Assembly: GCA_023383795.1 (NCBI GenBank)
Contig: JAHDYJ010000015.1
Coordinates: 1-60,556 of the forward strand
DNA length: 60,556 bases
Direction of reading: 5' to 3'
Source: Burkholderiales bacterium
GTDB lineage: Bacteria; Pseudomonadota; Gammaproteobacteria; Burkholderiales; SG8-39
The notes beneath the pieces are model-generated. The model was not told the origin of the DNA. It saw only the letters and a list, made by a program, of their open reading frames with translations, and searched no databases. Positions 43,293 to 51,626 of the stretch are shown in pieces. Positions within the stretch are counted from its first letter, which is position 1. Each line of letters starts with the position of its first letter. The translations under genes and the position numbers were made by a program.

Positions 43293-43784
43293 TCAGTGGT
43301 GCGCCGGCGCGGCGGGCCGCACGATCGCGCGCCGCTCGGGCATCGCGAGGAACGCGTCGACCTCGGGGCCGTCGACGATCAGGCGCATGCCGTGCGCGCG
43401 CGCGAGGTTGCGCATCGCGGTGTTCTCGGCCGCGCAGCGCATGAAGATCGAGCGCACGCCCCACGTCCGCGCATGACGGCAGCACGTCGCGACGAGCGCG
43501 GAGCCGATGCCGCGGCGCCGGAAATCCGGCGCCACCGTGAGGCCGATCTCGGCGTGGCTCGGCGCGCGGGCGAGATGCGCGGCACCGATCAGCGTCACGC
43601 CCTCGTAGAACACGCCGAAGAGCGCGTCGCGCTCGAGGTCGATGCCGCTCGCGTACGCGCGCAGCGTGCAGTCCGACAGGCCGGCACCGAAGCGCAGGTG
43701 CCGGTCGTGCGGATCGAGCGCGAGGAGGTGGCGGGCGTAAGTCTCGCGCTCGTCGGCGCCGAGCAGCCGCGGTGCGTGGATCAT
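43293..43784 (-). CDS. GNAT-family N-acetyltransferase
   Basis: A 163-residue acetyltransferase with motif A VAPDFRRRGIGSALVATC for acetyl-CoA pyrophosphate binding and motif B AENTAMRNLARAHGM. Substrate is unknown. Start at the second in-frame Met (MIHAPRLLG) because the preceding residues look like leader sequence; the first Met is 24 bp upstream. A stem-loop separates it from the upstream DUF3563 gene. Confidence 0.8.
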   Translation of the reverse strand: MIHAPRLLGADERETYARHLLALDPHDRHLRFGAGLSDCTLRAYASGIDLERDALFGVFYEGVTLIGAAHLARAPSHAEIGLTVAPDFRRRGIGSALVATCCRHARTWGVRSIFMRCAAENTAMRNLARAHGMRLIVDGPEVDAFLAMPERRAIVRPAAPAHH

Positions 43785-43818
43785 GCTGGCGCTCCGCTTG
43801 CTATCCACGGATGCCCGC

Positions 43819-43838
43819 CTCCCCGCCTCGGCGGGGAG
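43819..43838 (-). terminator. stem-loop between DUF3563 and GNAT genes
   Basis: CTCCCCGC and GCGGGGAG form a perfect 8-bp stem with the loop CTCG. It lies 7 bp after the DUF3563 stop on the minus strand. No T-run follows, so it may be a weak terminator or transcript-stabilising structure. Confidence 0.35.
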
Positions 43839-43844
43839 AACGGC

Positions 43845-44207
43845 TCAGCGGTGGGAGCCTAGCAGGTCGGCGTGCCCGGTGCGCTCGACTTCGCGCAGCC
43901 GGCGCTCGAGGTCCGCGTTGTCGGTCGCCTTCGACAGGTAGCGCTCGATGTCGCGCTGGTGCGCGCGCTCGAACCAGCGCCCCAGGGCGCCGAACACCTT
44001 CCCGAAGAAGCGCGAGAACATTCCCGCTGCGACCTCGGCACGCATCTCGCGCGCGCGGCGCTCGATCGCCCGGATCTCCTCGCTCGCCGGATCGAAGGCC
44101 TCGATCGGACTCTCGGCCCGGCGCTCCGCGGCGGGCTTGCGGGCGGCATTCTCCAGCGCTTCGCGGAGCAGGCCGTCGCCTTCGTAGATCGGTACACGTG
44201 CGTTCAC
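43845..44207 (-). CDS. DUF3563-family small protein
   Basis: The 120-residue protein carries the DUF3563 block in its second half (MFSRFFGKVFGALGRWFERA, then QRDIERYLSKATDNADLERR). The family is short and common in Burkholderia-like bacteria; function is unknown. The first half is a charged linker. The GTG start has AAGGAG 8 nt upstream. A good sigma70-like promoter (44292-44264) precedes it, so it is probably transcribed alone. Confidence 0.82.
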   Translation of the reverse strand: MNARVPIYEGDGLLREALENAARKPAAERRAESPIEAFDPASEEIRAIERRAREMRAEVAAGMFSRFFGKVFGALGRWFERAHQRDIERYLSKATDNADLERRLREVERTGHADLLGSHR

Positions 44208-44263
44208 TCGAATACTCCTTGGGTCCAGTCGTCACAGCCTGGTTTGCTGCGATGCACAGTACG

Positions 44264-44292
44264 AATGTATGGGCCGGACCCTCGATTGACAA
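44264..44292 (-). promoter_or_regulatory. sigma70-type promoter of the DUF3563 gene
   Basis: Minus-strand TTGTCA (44292-44287) and TACATT (44269-44264) with a 17-bp spacer, about 57 bp upstream of the GTG start. Five of six bases match consensus at the -35. Confidence 0.55.
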
Positions 44293-44316
44293 GTAATCTT
44301 TTCAAATGGTTATGAT
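44286..44316 (+). promoter_or_regulatory. divergent plus-strand promoter without an adjacent gene
   Basis: TTGACA (44286-44291, perfect consensus) and TATGAT (44311-44316) are 19 bp apart, or TTATGA at 18 bp. It overlaps the minus-strand DUF3563 promoter. The next clear plus-strand gene, gshA, begins 500 bp downstream. The 44208-44489 gap holds no other gene I can support. Confidence 0.45.
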
Positions 44317-44489
44317 CGGATTCTCTGATCGATCAAACGTGAAATATTGCATAGCAACAGAGGCTTGCGGCACGCGCCCGACCAGGACTCCGGGTGCCTC
44401 GTAGGGGCATGGATGCGATCGCGTCGGGCGGGGCCCGACGGCGCCGCTCGAGACGGCTCTGCCGCCGCCGCCCGGGACGTGCGTTCAGG

Positions 44490-44684
44490 TCAGCCGGCGA
44501 CCGGCTTGTCCGCGCTGCGGTCGCGGAAATGCCGCAGCAGGAAGTCTTCGTCGAGCGGCGAGAGGTCGAAACGGCGGCACGCCTCCTCGATCGCCCGCGC
44601 GTCGCGCACCGGCTGCCCGCTCAGCCATTCCACCGCGCGACGCAGGCCTTCGCGATCCGGAAGCAAGTCGCCCGTGCGCTTCAT
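44490..44684 (-). CDS. small conserved hypothetical protein
   Basis: The 64-residue product (GLRRAVEWLSGQPVRDARAI, then CRRFDLSPLDEDFLLRHFRD) looks like a real, mostly helical protein of a type seen in betaproteobacteria. I know no function. It starts at ATG; a TACTGT -10-like hexamer lies only about 8 nt upstream, so it may be nearly leaderless. It is divergent from gshA. Confidence 0.6.
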   Translation of the reverse strand: MKRTGDLLPDREGLRRAVEWLSGQPVRDARAIEEACRRFDLSPLDEDFLLRHFRDRSADKPVAG

Positions 44685-44816
44685 TCTTTACAGTATGCCG
44701 CGGGACCACCGGGCACGTTTCCGGACAGGCGCCGTCGCTGCGACGCCCGGCGGCCGCGATTGTCGCCCACCCGCTTCTGCTACCCTCTCCCCCTTCGCGT
44801 CGAGGAGGAAGTCCGC

Positions 44817-46406
44817 TTGAGCGACCTGCAGTCACGGCTTCGCGCCCTCACGCCCGAGGTGCTCACGGGCATCCGGCGCGGAATCGAGAAGGAGAGCCTG
44901 CGCGTGATGCCCGACGGCCGGCTCGCGCTCACGCCGCATCCGGCGGGGCTCGGCTCGGCGCTCACCCATCCGCACATCACCACCGACTTCAGCGAGTCGC
45001 AGCTAGAGCTCATCACGGGGGTGCACACCGACGCCGAGGCGTGCGTCGAGGAGCTCACGCAGATCCACCAGGTGGTGTACCGCAACATCGGCGGGGAGCT
45101 CCTCTGGTGCTCGAGCATGCCGTGCTGGCTGCCGGCCGAGCACGAGATCCCGATCGGCCAGTACGGCAGCTCGAACGTCGGCCGGGCGAAGACGGTGTAC
45201 CGGATCGGCCTCAGCCACCGCTACGGCCGGCGCATGCAGACGATCTCGGGCATTCACTACAACTTCTCGCTGCCGGATGCGGCCTGGCCGCTGCTCAAGC
45301 GGAACGACGGGCACCGCGGCAACGCCAAGGACCACCGCAACGACGGCTACTTCGGGCTGATCCGCAATTTCCGCCGCCGCTCGTGGCTGCTGCTCTACCT
45401 CTTCGGCGCCTCGCCTGCGGTGTGCGAGAGCTTCGTCGCCGGCCGGCCGCACCGGTTGCAGCCGCTCGCCCCGGGGACTTTCTACCTGCCCTACGGCACC
45501 TCGCTCCGCATGGGGCCGCTCGGCTACCAGAGCGACGTCCAGTCGGCGCTCGCGGTGAGCTACAACAGCCTCGAGAGCTACGCGGGCTCGCTGCACGGCG
45601 CGCTCACCCGCCCCTATCCGCCCTACGAGACGATCGGCATCCGCGACGGCGACGGGTACCGGCAGCTCGCGACGAGCCTGCTGCAGATCGAGAACGAGTT
45701 CTACGGCACGATCCGCCCGAAGCGCACCATCCGCAGCGGCGAGCGGCCGCTCCGGGCGCTCGCGGAGCGCGGGGTCGAGTACGTCGAGGTGCGCCTGATG
45801 GACCTCGACCCGTTCCTACCGGTCGGGATCGTCGCCGGAACGATGCGCTTCCTCGACGTGTTCCTGCTGCACTGCGTGCTGGGCGACAGCCCGCCGGACG
45901 CGCCCGAGGAGATCGCAGTGCTCAACCAGAACCTGCGCGCCGTGGCCGAGCGCGGCCGCGATCCGGAGCTTTGCCTCGACCGCGCGGGCGACCAGGTGCC
46001 GATGCGCGACTGGGCGCGCGCGCTGCTCGCCGAGTTCGCGCCGATCGCCGAGGCGCTCGACGCGGCGCGCGGCGGCTCCGGCCATCGCGATGCGCTCGCC
46101 GCGGCCGAAGCGGCGGTGCGCGACCCCTCGCTGCTGCCCTCCGCGCGCGTGCTGCGCGCGATGGCCGAGCGGCACGAAGATTCCTACGTGAAGTTCGCGC
46201 TCGCGCAGTCGCTCGGCCACCGCCCCTATTTCGAGGGTCTCCCGCTCGCGCCCGACGTGGAGGCGCGCTTTGCGCGCATGGCCGAGGCGTCGCTCGCCGA
46301 GCAGCGCGACATCGAGGCGGCTGACAACGTGCCCTTCGAGACCTATCGCCAGCAGTACGTCTCGCAGGAGCTGCTCAGCCGCGCGCAGCGGCGCGCGCAG
46401 CGCTGA
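44817..46406 (+). CDS. gshA: glutamate-cysteine ligase
   Basis: The 529-residue enzyme is the proteobacterial-type gamma-glutamylcysteine synthetase. Family motifs are GIEKESLRV, ITTDFSESQLELITGVH, TISGIHYNFSLPD, and IENEFYGTIRPKR. It performs the first step of glutathione synthesis. The start is a TTG at 44817 with GGAGGA about 8 nt upstream; the longer in-frame reading from 44394 is not credible. A terminator-like hairpin with T4 follows the stop. Confidence 0.92.
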   Translation: MSDLQSRLRALTPEVLTGIRRGIEKESLRVMPDGRLALTPHPAGLGSALTHPHITTDFSESQLELITGVHTDAEACVEELTQIHQVVYRNIGGELLWCSSMPCWLPAEHEIPIGQYGSSNVGRAKTVYRIGLSHRYGRRMQTISGIHYNFSLPDAAWPLLKRNDGHRGNAKDHRNDGYFGLIRNFRRRSWLLLYLFGASPAVCESFVAGRPHRLQPLAPGTFYLPYGTSLRMGPLGYQSDVQSALAVSYNSLESYAGSLHGALTRPYPPYETIGIRDGDGYRQLATSLLQIENEFYGTIRPKRTIRSGERPLRALAERGVEYVEVRLMDLDPFLPVGIVAGTMRFLDVFLLHCVLGDSPPDAPEEIAVLNQNLRAVAERGRDPELCLDRAGDQVPMRDWARALLAEFAPIAEALDAARGGSGHRDALAAAEAAVRDPSLLPSARVLRAMAERHEDSYVKFALAQSLGHRPYFEGLPLAPDVEARFARMAEASLAEQRDIEAADNVPFETYRQQYVSQELLSRAQRRAQR

Positions 46407-46415
46407 GTTTCCGAC

Positions 46416-46438
46416 ACGGCGCGCGCGCCGCCGTTTTC
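46416..46438 (+). terminator. terminator-like hairpin after gshA
   Basis: ACGGCG and CGCCGT arms (46416-46421, 46429-46434) surround a GC-only loop and are followed directly by TTT. It lies 10 bp after the gshA stop. The T-run is short. Confidence 0.45.
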
Positions 46439-46623
46439 CCGACACCCGCCGGACGCCGGGCACGCCAGGTGCGTGTCTCCGGCGTCGATCCACGCTATGC
46501 CATGAGCATAATCTGGATCGCCGTCGTGTCGCCCCGCAACGACAGGCCAATGGGCGTATCGAAACCGTCATCGCCGTGTTCTAAACTGAATTCTTGATCG
46601 CCACGCCCGGCCCAGGTCGCAGC

Positions 46624-47808
46624 ATGTTCCCGCTCGAATGCCCCTTTTGCCAGCACGTGAATCCCACGCGCGCCCGGTTCTGCGGCGAATGCGGTTCGCC
46701 GCTCTATCTCGCCCCGTGCCGATGCGGCGCGTACAACCACGTGAACGACACGCACTGCTACTGCTGCGGCGTGCGGCTGAGAACGGCGCGCACCCCGGCG
46801 GATGCCGTGGACGCGCCACCGGTCGCGGACCCGCTCGATCAGAGGCCCGTCGGGCTCGACGAGCAGGCGCGCTGGGTCGAGCAGGAGTTGCGCCGGCTGG
46901 AAGAGGCGGAGGCGGAGCCGGACGCGCACGCGCAAGCCGAGGCACTCGGCGCGGCGCCTGATCCGGCGCCGCTCGACGCGGACCGAACCGAGGCGGGCGG
47001 CGGCTCCGGTGCGAGCGAAGAGGAGGCGGGCACGCCGGCGCCGGCGGCCGGCGCGCACGACGAGGCGCCGCGGGACGCGATCGCGCCGGCGTCGGGCCGA
47101 TCGGCGCGGGGCCCGTTACGCCGCGAGCCGCGCGCGCTCGCGCGAGGTGCGGCGTATTCCGGGCCCGGGTGCGTCAGCGCGAGACTTCCGGAGGGCCGGT
47201 GGCTCTTCGCCGATTTCTCCGGCGCGTCCAGCACCCGCTGGGAGGAACGCGTGGCGGGGCTGCTCGCGGCGCTCGTCGTGGTGGCGGCCGTCGCCGGCGG
47301 CTACGTCTACTACCACACGCACCTCGCTCCCACGCTGACGGTCAACTACCCCGACGCGTCCGCGACCGAGGGACCGACCGCGGTCGCAATGCCGATGGTC
47401 GCGAAGGACGCGACCTCGTACATCCGCAGCCAGGAGCCGCTGCCGGATGCGACGCCGACGAAGTCCGTCGTCGCCGCCGCGGATCCCGAGCACGCGCCGA
47501 GGCTCGCCGCCGCGCGCGCATCCGACGCTCCGGCGGAGGAAGCGGCGCGGGAGGTGCCGCAGGGGGTGCTGCAGGAGGTCGCTCAAGAGGCGGCGCAAGA
47601 GGCGGTGCAGGACGTCGTGCGGGAGGCGGCGCAAGAAGCAGTCGCCGCAGCAGCGACGCACGCCGACGGCAACCGCGCGGCCGAAGCGGCGCTGCAGGCC
47701 GTCCCGGCGAGCGCATCGGCGCCGATCTGTCCTCCCGCGGTCGCCGCGCTCGCGCTCTGCGATTGGGCGGCGCGCGCGCTCGCCGATGCGGACCGCAACG
47801 CGCATTGA
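46624..47808 (+). CDS. zinc-ribbon membrane protein with Ala/Glu-rich C-terminal repeats
   Basis: The 394-residue protein begins with two zinc ribbons: CPFCQHVNPTRARFCGECG and CRCGAYNHVNDTHCYCCG. An acidic Ala-rich linker follows, then one transmembrane helix near residues 210-230 (LLAALVVVAAVAGGYVYYH). The C-terminal part has heptad-like repeats of the type EVAQEAAQEAVQDVV and ends with a Cys-containing patch. The likely topology is cytoplasmic zinc ribbons and periplasmic tail. The ATG at 46624 is better than an upstream TTG. I do not know its function. Confidence 0.72.
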   Translation: MFPLECPFCQHVNPTRARFCGECGSPLYLAPCRCGAYNHVNDTHCYCCGVRLRTARTPADAVDAPPVADPLDQRPVGLDEQARWVEQELRRLEEAEAEPDAHAQAEALGAAPDPAPLDADRTEAGGGSGASEEEAGTPAPAAGAHDEAPRDAIAPASGRSARGPLRREPRALARGAAYSGPGCVSARLPEGRWLFADFSGASSTRWEERVAGLLAALVVVAAVAGGYVYYHTHLAPTLTVNYPDASATEGPTAVAMPMVAKDATSYIRSQEPLPDATPTKSVVAAADPEHAPRLAAARASDAPAEEAAREVPQGVLQEVAQEAAQEAVQDVVREAAQEAVAAAATHADGNRAAEAALQAVPASASAPICPPAVAALALCDWAARALADADRNAH

Positions 47809-47823
47809 AGAGCCACCGCGGGA

Positions 47824-47896
47824 GTCATCCTCGCGCAAGCGGGGATCCAGCGAGTCATCGACTGCCTTCGTCGATTCCCGCTTGCGCGGAGACGAC
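47824..47896. repeat. REP-like palindromic repeat
   Basis: Two 24-nt arms (47824-47847 and 47873-47896) match at 20 positions as inverse complements, with the core CGCGCAAGCGGG perfect. This is the common proteobacterial intergenic hairpin of the form GATTCCCGCTTGCGCG. It overlaps the presumed start region of the TAXI gene. Confidence 0.6.
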
Positions 47897-48880
47897 GGCG
47901 TTCTGCACGGCCCCCTCGCACGCTCCCGCGCGCTTCTGCTTCTGCTCGCGGCCAGCCTCGCGCTTTCCCTCCTCGCGCCCGACGCCGTCGCGCAGATCAA
48001 GATGGTGACCGGCGCAGAAGCGGCCGACCTCCGCATCGGCCGCGATCTCGCCGAGCTCGTCGCGGCGGCGGCGAACGTCCAGCTGGAGGTCGTCGGGGCG
48101 CCAAGCTCGCCCGGGACGCTCGAGCGGCTGCGCACCGACCCGAGCGTGAAGCTCGCCGCCGCGCACGCGGACGTCTACCGGGCGTTTCTCGCCCGCGCCG
48201 GCAATGCGGCGCCGCCGCCGCGGGTGATGCTCGCGCTCCCGGACAAGGAGGTCCACTTCGTCGCGCGCGCCGAGGCGCCGTTCGAGTACCTGCATCAGAT
48301 CGAGGACGCGAGGATCAACGCCGGACCGCCGGAAAGCGGCACCGCGGCGGCGACCGGCGCGATCTACCGGCTGATGTTCGGCAGGGCGCTCGACGGGGAG
48401 CAGACGACCTTCCTGCCGCACGAGGAAGCGCTCGTGAAGCTCGTGACCGACGGCACGATCGACGTCGTCGCCATCGCCGCCGGTCAGCCCGCGGCGCTGC
48501 TCGCGAACGTGAAGCCCGAGGCGCGGCGCTACATCAAGCTGCTCGCGCTCGATCCCGGGCACCCCGCTGCGAAGGCGGCGATGCGCGCCTATCCCGCGGC
48601 GACCGTGCGTGCGGCGAGCTATCCGGCGCTGCTCGCCGAGGACGTGCGGACGCTCGCGGTGAGAATGTACCTCGTTACGCTGGACTACCGCGACCACGCC
48701 ACCGAGACCCGCCTGATCCGGTTCAGCCGCGCGCTCTGCCAACGCTTCCCGGACCTGCGGACGAAGGGGCACCCCAAGTGGCGCGAGGCCGCCCCGCGGC
48801 TTGCGCCGCTGCCGGACGGCTGGAAGTACTACCCCCCGACGCGCGACGAGCTGCGCGGCTGCCGCGCCGCTGCGCTATGA
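47882..48880 (+). CDS. TAXI-family TRAP transporter solute-binding protein
   Basis: The frame encodes a signal peptide (RALLLLLAASLALSLLAPDAVAQ) and a TAXI-type periplasmic binding protein (IKMVTGAEAADLRIGRDLAEL, LPHEEALVKLVTDGTIDVV, YIKLLALDPGHPAAKAAM). It should bind a small carboxylate for a TRAP transporter, but no TRAP membrane gene is present. The start is uncertain: a TTG at 47882 gives a sensible signal peptide but lies in a REP hairpin and lacks a Shine-Dalgarno. An ATG at 47786 overlaps the previous gene and would translate the REP. Confidence 0.72.
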   Translation: MRGDDGVLHGPLARSRALLLLLAASLALSLLAPDAVAQIKMVTGAEAADLRIGRDLAELVAAAANVQLEVVGAPSSPGTLERLRTDPSVKLAAAHADVYRAFLARAGNAAPPPRVMLALPDKEVHFVARAEAPFEYLHQIEDARINAGPPESGTAAATGAIYRLMFGRALDGEQTTFLPHEEALVKLVTDGTIDVVAIAAGQPAALLANVKPEARRYIKLLALDPGHPAAKAAMRAYPAATVRAASYPALLAEDVRTLAVRMYLVTLDYRDHATETRLIRFSRALCQRFPDLRTKGHPKWREAAPRLAPLPDGWKYYPPTRDELRGCRAAAL

Positions 48881-48963
48881 TGATGCCGTCATTGCGCTGA
48901 GCAGTCGGGAAAGCGCCGCCCCCAGGACGCGCGGGGCGGACTAACGTCCAGTCCGCAGGTCCG

Positions 48964-48985
48964 CCCCAGAGGACCCCCTCTGGGG
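48964..48985. other. perfect 9-bp stem-loop between TAXI and SRPBCC genes
   Basis: CCCCAGAGG and CCTCTGGGG with an ACCC loop. There is no T-run, so it is not a canonical terminator. It lies 34 bp before the SRPBCC start and could be a folded leader or a weak terminator. Confidence 0.4.
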
Positions 48986-49018
48986 ACCCACCGCTCCCGC
49001 GTCGGAGCATCATCGGGC

Positions 49019-49486
49019 ATGCACGAGCTCCAGACACGCATCGAGATCGCGGCGCCGCAGAAGCAGGTCTGGGACGTTCTCACGGACTTCCCGGCCTACT
49101 CGCGCTGGAACCCGTTCATCCGCCACGTCGACGGCTTCGCGGACGACGCCCGCTCGCTCGAGGTGTACGTTCAACTGCGCGATGCCCGGCACGCGCGGCT
49201 GCGGGCCGTGGTGCTGGTGATCGACGCGCCGCGCGAGATGCGCTGGCGCACGCACGTGCTCACGCCCCGCGTTTTCGTGGGTGAGTACCGGTTTGCGCTC
49301 GAGCCGCTGCCCGACGGCGGCGTGCGGTTCGAGCAGAACCTGTGCTTCGGCGGGCTCCTCACCCCGTTCCTGCACGACCGCATCGACCGCAGCGTCAGCC
49401 GCGCGCTCCGCGAGATGAACGCGGCGCTGAAGGGACACATCGAGCGGGCCCGCGGTGCGTGCCCGTCGCTCAGGGGGACCGCGTAG
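49019..49486 (+). CDS. SRPBCC-domain protein
   Basis: The 155-residue protein is a START/SRPBCC-fold small-ligand binder. It has the typical beginning ELQTRIEIAAPQKQVWDVLTDFPAYSRWNPF, a middle basic strand RARLRAVVLVI-like, and the C-terminal amphipathic helix region LTPFLHDRIDRSVSRALREM. Ligand unknown; likely cytoplasmic. It is followed after 23 bp by the amidase gene on the same strand, so the two may be cotranscribed. Confidence 0.8.
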   Translation: MHELQTRIEIAAPQKQVWDVLTDFPAYSRWNPFIRHVDGFADDARSLEVYVQLRDARHARLRAVVLVIDAPREMRWRTHVLTPRVFVGEYRFALEPLPDGGVRFEQNLCFGGLLTPFLHDRIDRSVSRALREMNAALKGHIERARGACPSLRGTA

Positions 49487-49509
49487 TAAGATCGCCGCTC
49501 GTTGCGCAG

Positions 49510-50952
49510 ATGAGCGGCATGGAAGACTACGACCGCTACGACGGCCTCGGCCTCGCCGGGCTGGTCAAGCGGGGCGAGACGACGCCGGGCGAGCTGCTCG
49601 ACGCGGCGCTCGCGCGCGTCGAGCGCCTCAACCCGAAGCTGAACGCGGTGTGCGGCCTCGCCGTGGAGACCGCGCGGCGCGAGATCGCGCACGGCGCCGC
49701 GGACGGACCGTTCGCGGGCGTGCCGTTCCTGCTCAAGGACATCACCGCGGCCGCGCGCGGCGTGCCGATGACCTGCGGCTCGCGCTACTTCGCGGGCGTC
49801 GGCGGCGACCACGACACCGAGCTCGTCGCGCGCTACCGGCGCGCGGGGCTCGTGATCTTCGGGCGCACGACGACGCCGGAGATGGCGATCAGCCCGACCA
49901 CCGAGGCGCCGATCTACGGCGAGCCGACGCGCAATCCGTGGAACCTCGTCTACAGCGCCGGCGGCTCGAGCGGCGGCGCGGGCGCCGCGGTCGCCGCGGG
50001 CATCGTGCCGCTCGCGCACGGCTCCGACGGCGGTGGCTCGATCCGCATCCCGGCGTCGTGCAACGGCCTGTTCGGGCTCAAGCCGACGCGCGCGCGCCTG
50101 CCCTTCGGACCGGACGCCGGCGAGGGCTGGGGGGGGCTGCTGGTCGAGCACGTGCTGACCCGCAGCGTGCGCGACAGCGCCGCCGCGCTCGACGCCACGC
50201 ACGGCGCCGACCCCGGCGCCTACTACGTCGCGCCGCCGGTGGCGCGGCCCTACCTCGAGGAGATCGAGACGCCGCCCGCGCGGCTGCGGATCGCGTTCAC
50301 GACGAGGCTCTTCACCGGCGAGAGCGTCCACCCGGACTGCGCGGCGGCCGTGGAGTCGAGCGCGCGGCTGTGCGCGGAGCTCGGGCACGAGGTCGTCGAG
50401 GCCGCGCCGGCCGGCTTCGACTGGGAGGAGGTGCTGCGCAACGTCGTCACGATCATGGCGAGCGGCACCGCGCTCGCGGTGCGCCAGCGCGCGGCCGCGC
50501 TCGGCCGGCCGCCGCGCGAGGACGAGCTCGAGCCGGCCACGCGCGGCGCGGTGAAGCTCGCCGAGAGCATCCACGGCCCCGACTACCTCCTCGCGCTCGC
50601 GGGCTTGCACGCCTTCGCGCGCACCGCCGCGCGCTTCTTCGAGCGCCACGACGCTCTGCTCACGCCGGTGCTCGCGCAACCCACGGCGCTCCTCGGGCGC
50701 TGGGCGATGAGCAACCCGGATTTCGCGGACTACCGGCTCGGGCCCGCGGGGCTCAAGACCTACGTCGCGTTCACGCCGTTCGCCAACGCGACCGGCCAGC
50801 CGGCGATGTCGGTGCCGCTGCACTGGGCGGCGAACGGCATGCCGGTCGGCTCGCACTTCGTCGGGCGCTTCGGCGACGAGGCGACGCTGCTCAAGCTCGC
50901 GCGCCAGCTCGAGGAAGCGCGTCCCTGGCGCGACCGCCGGCCGGCGCTCTGA
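49510..50952 (+). CDS. amidase (amidase-signature family)
   Basis: The 480-residue hydrolase has the Ser-cisSer-Lys triad: Lys in [10 protein letters not shown], cis-Ser in [14 protein letters not shown] and nucleophilic Ser in [13 protein letters not shown]. The sequence resembles enzymes acting on amides such as 6-aminohexanoate cyclic dimer, but substrate cannot be assigned. I use the ATG at 49510; another ATG is nine bases downstream. It converges with a minus-strand lipoprotein operon. Confidence 0.88.
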   Translation: MSGMEDYDRYDGLGLAGLVKRGETTPGELLDAALARVERLNPKLNAVCGLAVETARREIAHGAADGPFAGVPFLLKDITAAARGVPMTCGSRYFAGVGGDHDTELVARYRRAGLVIFGRTTTPEMAISPTTEAPIYGEPTRNPWNLVYSAGGSSGGAGAAVAAGIVPLAHGSDGGGSIRIPASCNGLFGLKPTRARLPFGPDAGEGWGGLLVEHVLTRSVRDSAAALDATHGADPGAYYVAPPVARPYLEEIETPPARLRIAFTTRLFTGESVHPDCAAAVESSARLCAELGHEVVEAAPAGFDWEEVLRNVVTIMASGTALAVRQRAAALGRPPREDELEPATRGAVKLAESIHGPDYLLALAGLHAFARTAARFFERHDALLTPVLAQPTALLGRWAMSNPDFADYRLGPAGLKTYVAFTPFANATGQPAMSVPLHWAANGMPVGSHFVGRFGDEATLLKLARQLEEARPWRDRRPAL

Positions 50953-50961
50953 CGCGTCCGT

Positions 50962-50977
50962 CGCTTCCGCGGAAGCG
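50962..50977. terminator. palindrome between convergent genes
   Basis: CGCTTCCGCGGAAGCG is a perfect 16-bp palindrome between the amidase stop and the convergent lipoprotein stop. It could act as a bidirectional terminator, but no T-run flanks it. Confidence 0.35.
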
Positions 50978-51009
50978 CGCGCCGGCGATGCCCGGCTGCA
51001 AGGGCCCGG

Positions 51010-51615
51010 CTACTTCCGCGCCGCCTCGCCGGTGAGCCGCGCCGAGGCGACGATGCGATCGAACTCGGGCAGGTAGCGCTCGAAGTAGTGCAGCCGCGCG
51101 CCCTGGAACCAGGCGCCGTAGAGCTTGCCGTTCGAGACCGTGCCGGCGAACACGCCGGCGCGCTCGACCTCGTCGCGCCCGACGACGCGGGTCTCGAAGC
51201 GGAAGCCGCGTCCGCCGGCGATCGATTCGACGCGCAGGTTGCGCTCCTCCGCGAGCGTCGTCTGGAAGAAGCGCGCCACGGTCGCGTGCAGGAGCTCCTG
51301 GACGTCGAGCGGGTTCATCGTCGAGCGGAACACCGGCGGCTTCTCCATCTTCGACTTGTCGGCGAGGCGCGGCACGAAGAGCGGCTCGCCGTCGGGCACG
51401 CCGGTGAAGAAGACGAGCGTGTTCAGCGTCGGGCCGTCGAGCGTCCAGACCTCGACGTGGCCCTCGTAGGGCGAGTTGGTCATCCTGTTCCACTTCATGC
51501 CGGGCTCGACCGAGATCACGTCGGCTACGTTCTGCCGCTGCGGCTCGACGAGCGTGAAGGCGGCGCAGCCCGCGACGAGCGCGACGAGGGGAAGAAGAGC
51601 GAGGAGTCTGATCAT
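51010..51615 (-). CDS. hypothetical lipoprotein downstream of M48 peptidase
   Basis: The 201-residue protein has a lipoprotein signal (LLALLPLVALVAGCAAF) and a mature domain of unknown family (VISVEPGMKWNRMTNSPYEG, GVPDGEPLFVPRLADKSKM). It starts 12 bp after the stop of the M48 peptidase gene and is probably cotranscribed with it and a further lipoprotein upstream. A role in outer-membrane or periplasmic quality control is a guess from that context. Confidence 0.72.
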   Translation of the reverse strand: MIRLLALLPLVALVAGCAAFTLVEPQRQNVADVISVEPGMKWNRMTNSPYEGHVEVWTLDGPTLNTLVFFTGVPDGEPLFVPRLADKSKMEKPPVFRSTMNPLDVQELLHATVARFFQTTLAEERNLRVESIAGGRGFRFETRVVGRDEVERAGVFAGTVSNGKLYGAWFQGARLHYFERYLPEFDRIVASARLTGEAARK

Positions 51616-51626
51616 GATCGCGCCGC

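Noticed and set aside
44394-44816. Long N-terminal extension of GshA
   Set aside because: The extra 141 codons are antisense to a small minus-strand gene and unlike GshA; a TTG with a strong Shine-Dalgarno gives the family's normal N-terminus.
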